Source: CAZZKG01 sp964654825
GTDB taxonomy: Bacteria > Gemmatimonadota > CAZMKB01
Length of the DNA: 29,817 bases
Direction: 5' to 3'
Assembly (NCBI GenBank): GCA_964654825.1
Contig: CAZZKG010000048.1
Coordinates: 1-29,817, forward strand
Position numbers and translations under genes: made by a program
Part shown: piece after piece, positions 25,602 to 29,817 of the stretch
Layout: each line of letters starts with the position of its first letter
How positions within the stretch are numbered: position 1 is the first letter of the stretch
The notes under the pieces: model-generated
What the model saw: only the letters and a program-made list of their open reading frames with translations
What the model was told of the DNA's origin: nothing
Database searches by the model: none

Positions 25602-25933
25602 GAAACAGGACAGAGATGTGGTTGATTAATCAAATGGGGACAGGACAAAAGAATAATAAGCAATATCATTGGTACTGCACTGGAGTTGATGCACTTGACA
25701 TGAAGGGATATTATGGGTCACATTTCACTCCAAAAAATCACCCAAGTCATACCGTTTTCTTCGCCAATTTCGAGGGGCGCGTGGTTGCTGCTCCTCCCTC
25801 ACACCCCGCGGATCGCCAGAGGTCACGTGGTCGAGTGGGTCAAGGCCTGGGAGCCTCGGGGATGGACCGGCCTCCGTCTCGGTGGTCAACGCGCGGGTTC
25901 TGACATACCATGTGCCCCCCGGAGGGACTTCAC
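25602..25933. other. Intergenic region with 12-bp palindrome
   Basis: These 332 bases separate two genes that end facing each other. The first half is AT-rich and includes the perfect palindrome TTGATTAATCAA (25622-25633) followed by ATGGGGACAGGAC. The second half is GC-rich with short open frames that look unlike proteins. No gene could be supported; it may be a decayed insertion. Confidence 0.4.
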
Positions 25934-27097
25934 TCACCTGAAAACAACCATTTTCCGCGTGTATCTGATCTCTCCACGGGATAACGTGTAGAAATAGATT
26001 CCGGATGATACCCGTTTCCCGAGCGCATCCTTCCCGTCCCAGACAATTTCGTAACGACCCGGCCCCTCCTCCGCATCCAGGAGTGTTCTCACGTGTCTTC
26101 CCCGTACGTCTGAGATGATGAGACTGGTCTGTTGCCGGAGACCTTCGACTCCCGGAATCTCGAAGGAAATTGTCGTGTGCGGATTGAAAGGATTTGGGAA
26201 ATTCTGATTCAGGGCGAACTGTTTCGGGAGAGTATTGATCTCCCCTCCCTCACCCGGTAGGGCTGTCGGAGCGATTGGTATCAGATCATACGAATTTCTG
26301 GACATAAGCGGGATGGCCAGGATGTCGTCTCTCCCGTTGTAGGCGATATCAGCCGGTCCTCCCGAATTGCTGTAAAAGAGTTCGGGCGGCTCGCTGAAAG
26401 AAGAGTCGATCCGGTAAATAGCGTACGTGACCCATGATGTCACATAGTAGTTGCCGAAATTGTCCCGTGCTATTCCGTCACACTTGTGTATGGATGTCGT
26501 CATCACGGTCGATACCGAACCGTCCTCGAGATTGATTGCCTGTATTGGTGAATTGTAACGGAACGAACACATCAACAGACGATTGTTCTCCGCATCGAAC
26601 AGTATACCGTTCGGGTAGGATATTTCATCGTTGTCAAATATATAATATGAGCCGTCACTGATCTTCACTCTGACCACGGTGTGACCGTAGACATCGGTGA
26701 TGTAGAGATTACCTGATGTGTCCGCTGTGACGTCGTTCAGGTTTTCCACCCCCGGCACGGTGACATCCAGTACCATCTCGGCCGTTGTCAGATCGAATCC
26801 TCTCACACCGTAGCCGCATCCAACGTATACCGCGTTGTCGACGATCTCGAGACCCTGTATAGCATCGACACCGCGGATGAAATAGCTCTGGTTACCTTCC
26901 ATATCTATCTTAACAATGTCTCCCGTCTGATAGTTTGAAACAAGGTACCGATCATTCTGCTCATCGAATACGATGCTCTCGGGCCGGTTGAGAAGGTTCT
27001 GGGCCGCTGATATCGCCGGGAATACCAGAGCAATCATTATTGTCGAAATGAACACGCTGTTCACCCTTTTCAGTGCTATTATCCGGTTGATATTCAT
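25934..27097 (-). CDS. Secreted NHL/SMP30-like propeller protein with C-terminal FlgD-like sorting domain
   Basis: The 387-residue product starts at an ATG with AGGAGG six bases upstream and a signal peptide (VFISTIMIALVFPAISA, cleaved before AQNLL). Residues about 35-270 form a propeller with repeated NDRYLVSNYQTGDIVKID, DTSGNLYITDVYGHTVVRV, PNGILFDAENNRLLMC and DNFGNYYVTSWVTYAIYRID, as in NHL/SMP-30-like proteins. Residues about 295-387 are a FlgD-like Ig domain with LNQNFPNPFNP, VWDGKDALGKRVSSGIY and terminal KMVVFR. The domain probably directs export or surface anchoring. It resembles the first gene of the window in layout. No catalytic residues were recognised. Confidence 0.85.
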   Translation of the reverse strand: MNINRIIALKRVNSVFISTIMIALVFPAISAAQNLLNRPESIVFDEQNDRYLVSNYQTGDIVKIDMEGNQSYFIRGVDAIQGLEIVDNAVYVGCGYGVRGFDLTTAEMVLDVTVPGVENLNDVTADTSGNLYITDVYGHTVVRVKISDGSYYIFDNDEISYPNGILFDAENNRLLMCSFRYNSPIQAINLEDGSVSTVMTTSIHKCDGIARDNFGNYYVTSWVTYAIYRIDSSFSEPPELFYSNSGGPADIAYNGRDDILAIPLMSRNSYDLIPIAPTALPGEGGEINTLPKQFALNQNFPNPFNPHTTISFEIPGVEGLRQQTSLIISDVRGRHVRTLLDAEEGPGRYEIVWDGKDALGKRVSSGIYFYTLSRGEIRYTRKMVVFR

Positions 27098-27408
27098 GGG
27101 GCGCCTCCTTCATACAGGTATACTGAAAGAGCGCACTAAAGGTTGCGGAGTCACCCGATATTTACGAAGAATTACAAAAGAGAAAATTCCCACACCTCCA
27201 CCAACCCGTATGACACGTGCGCGTATATGGAGGAGGTGATACCCCGCAGTTCACCTGTGTATCTGCCTCCAGCTCCAGAAACAATAATACCGTTACCCAT
27301 AGGTATTGCAGTATGAGTTCAAAGTTGGTACGAACACAGGGGGTAGGTCACAGCCCCGGTGGCGCGGCGAGCGGTTATGAGAATCGCATCCCCGGGAGAC
27401 GAAACGCG
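27098..27408. other. Intergenic region between propeller gene and nitroreductase
   Basis: The 311 bases upstream of the propeller gene and downstream of the nitroreductase contain no convincing ORF. The only structure seen is the stem at 27390-27421. Confidence 0.4.
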
Positions 27409-27421
27409 TCAGCTCCCGGGG
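27390..27421. terminator. 9-bp hairpin at the nitroreductase stop
   Basis: CCCCGGGAG (27390-27398) and CTCCCGGGG (27413-27421) are perfectly complementary with a 14-base loop containing the stop codon. It would form a strong RNA stem, but no U-tract follows on the minus strand. Confidence 0.35.
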
Positions 27422-27972
27422 AATTCGTTCGAGAAGAAATTCACGGAGAGGTCGTTCCTCGTCCGCGGGGCTCGAGACATTTCCTGCAGTCTCTCATCGA
27501 GTTCATCGATCGAGCCCTCACGACCCACGGCGATCACGATGACCACCTCGTACTCGTCGGGAATCCGGAATCGTTCCCTGATCAGCTGAGGGGAGAATCC
27601 CGCCATCGGCCGGGCGATCAGATCGAGCTCGGTTGCCTGGAGGAGGATCAGCTGCGTGGCCATTCCGAGATCGAAGAGATAGTAGTCCCGGCCGTCTTTG
27701 ATCTGACAGTCCAGGTCTGGCTTCGAGAAACCGACGATCAACAGGGGGGCGTTCCTAGCCCAGCTGTTGCCTCCGGCCAGGGCGTCTCTCGCCTTCTCGA
27801 GCGACTCTTCATCGTCCAGGAAGAGGAACCTCCAGGGCTGCTTGTTGTAGCAGGAAGCGGACAGTTGTGCCGCCTTCTTCAGAGATTCGATCGCGCTCTC
27901 ATCGAGCACTTCCTCTGATATGGCGCGGGATGCTTTCCTCGCCTCGAGCAGGCTGATGACGGCTGTCTCCAT
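27409..27972 (-). CDS. Nitroreductase-family FMN oxidoreductase
   Basis: The 187-residue protein has the nitroreductase pattern: LLEARKASRAIS near the N-terminus (FMN phosphate contact), SASCYNKQPWRFLFL with the conserved N-x-Q-P-W-R flavin motif, and a C-terminal EVVIVIAVGREG where the family usually has a G-Y-P/G-R type loop. Members reduce nitro groups, quinones or other acceptors using NAD(P)H; the substrate is not evident. AAGGAG lies six bases before the ATG. A possible promoter on the minus strand is TTGCAT (28063-28058) with TATATA (28041-28036), spacer 16. Length is normal for the family. Confidence 0.9.
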   Translation of the reverse strand: METAVISLLEARKASRAISEEVLDESAIESLKKAAQLSASCYNKQPWRFLFLDDEESLEKARDALAGGNSWARNAPLLIVGFSKPDLDCQIKDGRDYYLFDLGMATQLILLQATELDLIARPMAGFSPQLIRERFRIPDEYEVVIVIAVGREGSIDELDERLQEMSRAPRTRNDLSVNFFSNEFPGS

Positions 27973-28409
27973 TGAGCTCTCCTTCGCAAATGGTCCGGCA
28001 GGATTCCCCGCGAGAATTCAAGGTGATCTGCCCTTTATATAATACCGGATGGGGAGAATGCAATGGCCCGGGCTTCCCTCCGTAGAGGGGAAGAGTCCCG
28101 CGACCGGCAGTTTCATTCTTCTCCGTGACATGGGGTTTCGGAAAGACGAGCATCCGGAAAACAGATCCTTCAGGGGAGAGAATCGGCATAGTGGAATCCC
28201 CTCGGTCAGAGAATCCAGGGTGGACGGGAAGTCCCCCGCCGAACAGAATGGGGGGCTGGATTTTCTCCGGTGATCCCTTTATCGTATGTCTTGACGGGTC
28301 GGTCTTCCGGCGGGATGGCATGAGGCGGTGATGATGACCATCAGGCCGATTTCAAGAAATGTCCGTTTCTTCGAGGGTAGCCGTTCCTCTGCATGACAGG
28401 AGTGAATGT
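27973..28409. other. Divergent intergenic region upstream of nitroreductase and hydrolase
   Basis: The 437 bases hold the possible nitroreductase promoter at 28036-28063 and otherwise only short open frames with improbable composition. No RNA gene or repeat was recognised. Confidence 0.4.
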
Positions 28410-29138
28410 ATGGGATCCGTTGTGAGAATCAGGATCACGTCGATCGGGATCCGGATTTTCATCATGTCGTGTCTCCTTCTGTCGGGAACGTGCACGTCGG
28501 CTCAGGTCTCCCGGAAGATCTTCGAGAGTGTGCCACGGGAGATCGATCTGAGCGGCAGATACCTCTTCTTCCTCCACGGAGCGATCGTCGAGGGCGGGGA
28601 CAGGCGGCCCACATCGGAGAGGTTCGGCGTCTACGAATACGACAGGCTGCTCGAAGCCTTCGGCGGGAAGGGATTCATCGTCATAAGCGAAGCCCGTGGA
28701 CCGGGGACCCTGGTTACGGCCTACGCCGAAAAAGTCGCGGCGCAGGTGAGGAAACTCCTCGAGGCAGGAGTTCCGGCCGGGAACATCACCGTCGCGGGCG
28801 CTTCGAAAGGGGGGGCTATCGCCGTCGTTGTATCATCGATGGTGAAGGATGAGGATCTCAATTACGCTCTCATCGCGACCTGTGGCGAGCGGATGATCGA
28901 TACGATGGCGAATCTGGGACGTTTCCTCACCGGGAATGTGCTGTCAGTCTATGAATCGAGCGATGAGTTGACCTGCTCCTGCGGGAAACTCTTCGATCTT
29001 TCAAAGGGGAAGGGGCTCAACAGACACCGGGAGGTCGAGCTCGACACCGGTCTTCACCACGGTTTCCACTACCGGCCGTTGAAGGAATGGGTTGATCCCG
29101 TGACCGAGTGGGCGCGTGGCGTGCAGTCCGAACACTGA
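28410..29138 (+). CDS. Secreted alpha/beta-hydrolase-fold protein
   Basis: The ATG at 28410 follows AGGAG with a seven-base spacer and gives 242 residues with a hydrophobic signal (SIGIRIFIMSCLLLSGTCTS). The fold is suggested by FFLHGAIVEG (oxyanion loop region), the nucleophile elbow TVAGASKGG with Ser132, and the late HHGFHYRP that can supply the catalytic His. An acidic residue could come from LSVYESSDELT. This is a Ser hydrolase layout, but no substrate family was recognised. Two cysteines (CSCGK) lie near residue 197. It ends in tandem TGA TAA, and the same frame reopens into a FlgD-type remnant downstream. Confidence 0.7.
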   Translation: MGSVVRIRITSIGIRIFIMSCLLLSGTCTSAQVSRKIFESVPREIDLSGRYLFFLHGAIVEGGDRRPTSERFGVYEYDRLLEAFGGKGFIVISEARGPGTLVTAYAEKVAAQVRKLLEAGVPAGNITVAGASKGGAIAVVVSSMVKDEDLNYALIATCGERMIDTMANLGRFLTGNVLSVYESSDELTCSCGKLFDLSKGKGLNRHREVELDTGLHHGFHYRPLKEWVDPVTEWARGVQSEH

Positions 29139-29141
29139 TAA

Positions 29142-29444
29142 GAAAAAGGGAAGTACGAAAGCGAAGCAGGGAGAAATACCCGCTACAAGCTCACTGACTC
29201 CAAAATCAGAGAGGTAGAGTCTCAGGGATCTGCGAGTAGTAGGTATCAGCTGCAGGCGATGATCAGTGTTGTTGAGGAAGAGGCTTCAAACGACGACCTT
29301 TCACTTCAGGGAGACTTCACATCAGCACTACCGAAGGTCTATTCCCTTCTTCAGAACTTCCCAAATCCTTGCAATCCTGCTATAACGATTCAATATGAGA
29401 CCCCTGAGCAGGGTAAAGACAGAAAAACCGTACAAGATCGATAG
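29142..29444 (+). pseudogene. Remnant of a FlgD-like sorting-domain protein
   Basis: After the tandem stops of the hydrolase, the same frame is open for 100 codons. Its end reads YSLLQNFPNPCNPAITIQYE, the start of a FlgD-like Ig domain as in two intact proteins of this window, but with C for F in the NPFNP motif. It breaks off after about 25 residues into TPEQGKDRKTVQDR and a stop, losing the VWDG and terminal strands. No ribosome site or signal peptide is present. It is best read as a decayed 3' end of an exported-protein gene next to an insertion element. Confidence 0.6.
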
Positions 29445-29658
29445 TAAAACCTATATTTTACCCACTCAGATTTTACCGAATCCTCCAGGGGATGTCTAGC
29501 AATCATTTCACGTTTCCTGCCCAATTTCTGTCCTCATCCCTCGAAGACAGTCCTCACAGGCAGAACTCACATCCAGAATATCCTCTCCAGGACACACTGA
29601 TTCCTTCAGGGGGCAGAAACGATTTCAAGAAGTAGACATGGAGGGGAAGAAGGGATTC

Positions 29659-29817
29659 TCACGCCGCACTGTCAGCGAACGGTCCTGCCCGGGCATCAAT
29701 GCCTTTCGCCTTGAGGTGAGCGAGTATCTTCCGGATGTGATCTCTTTCCGTCACGAAAGAGAGAATCTTCATCTCATTCCCACAGCGGGGACAGGCGAGG
29801 TTCACCTCGAACACCAG
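29659..29817 (-). mobile_element. C-terminus of an IS91-like transposase (partial)
   Basis: The minus strand is open from the window edge to TGA at 29661-29659 and encodes 52 residues. FEVNLACPRCGNEMKILSF followed by TERDHIRKILAHL is the zinc-finger and tail seen at the end of IS91-family (Y2) transposases. The rest lies beyond the window. The 214 bases to its left (29445-29658) contain no gene and may include the element's end. Confidence 0.72.

Noticed and set aside
25713..25991. Short plus-strand frames in the 25602-25933 gap
   Set aside because: No family match, improbable Arg/Pro/Trp content, and overlap with the end of the propeller gene.
27217..27918. 233-codon open frame on the plus strand
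   Set aside because: It runs antisense across the well-supported nitroreductase and has no recognisable motif.
27899..28321. 140-codon minus-strand frame upstream of the nitroreductase
   Set aside because: Pro/Gly/Arg-rich composition without a ribosome site, overlapping the nitroreductase start and its likely promoter.
1..29817. CRISPR array, tRNA or rRNA genes
   Set aside because: No regularly spaced repeats, cloverleaf-like sequence or conserved rRNA segments were seen on either strand.

Overview
The window looks like part of a metagenome-assembled scaffold. A run of exactly 100 N (18481-18580) marks an assembly join. The likely source is a Gram-negative-type bacterium of the FCB/Latescibacterota/Krumholzibacteriota/Eisenbacteria kind. 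The evidence is secreted beta-propeller proteins ending in FlgD-like Ig domains with the NPFNP signature, a bacterial tricorn-type peptidase, several lipoproteins, and an ECF sigma/anti-sigma pair. This placement is inference. No rRNA, tRNA or CRISPR array was seen.

Layout. 1-2159: a secreted glutamine-cyclotransferase-like protein (+) converges on, and overlaps, a MobA-like molybdopterin guanylyltransferase (-). 2333-3835: a GT39-like membrane glycosyltransferase. 4117-5591: an ECF sigma factor and its transmembrane zinc-finger anti-sigma factor, start and stop overlapping. 5901-6638: two small genes, one of them STAS-like. 6767-10001: a sulfatase-superfamily hydrolase and an arylsulfotransferase-like protein. 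10446-12179: a YfbK-like von Willebrand factor A lipoprotein. 12251-16259: a tungstate/molybdate ABC importer (tupA, tupB, tupC on the minus strand) preceded by a GntR regulator fused to a molybdate-type periplasmic-binding-protein domain. 16653-18476: an FG-GAP/VCBS propeller protein ending against the assembly gap. 18677-21946: a tricorn-like protease. 21974-23983: a GT39 transferase fused to TPRs, divergent from a second sulfatase-superfamily lipoprotein (24255-25601). 25934-27097: a second propeller plus FlgD secreted protein. 27409-27972: a nitroreductase. 28410-29138: a secreted alpha/beta hydrolase, followed by a remnant of a FlgD-type sorting domain and, at the right edge, the C-terminus of an IS91-like transposase.

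How the parts fit together. The clearest functional module concerns molybdenum or tungsten: importer, a regulator that may sense the oxyanion directly, and MobA about 10 kb away for cofactor maturation. The regulator promoter carries an unusually regular operator of four AATGT-like half-sites (AATTGT), two on each side of a dyad, covering the -10 box. A second theme is envelope modification. Each of two Thr-type sulfatase-fold enzymes sits near a GT39 membrane glycosyltransferase, and one also sits beside the arylsulfotransferase-like protein.

The best non-coding observations are this operator, two related palindromic intergenic elements placed directly after stop codons (15009-15104 and 16491-16654), a mutually exclusive hairpin arrangement in the mobA leader, and a clear promoter showing that the only standard start codon of the second sulfatase is actually its -35 box.
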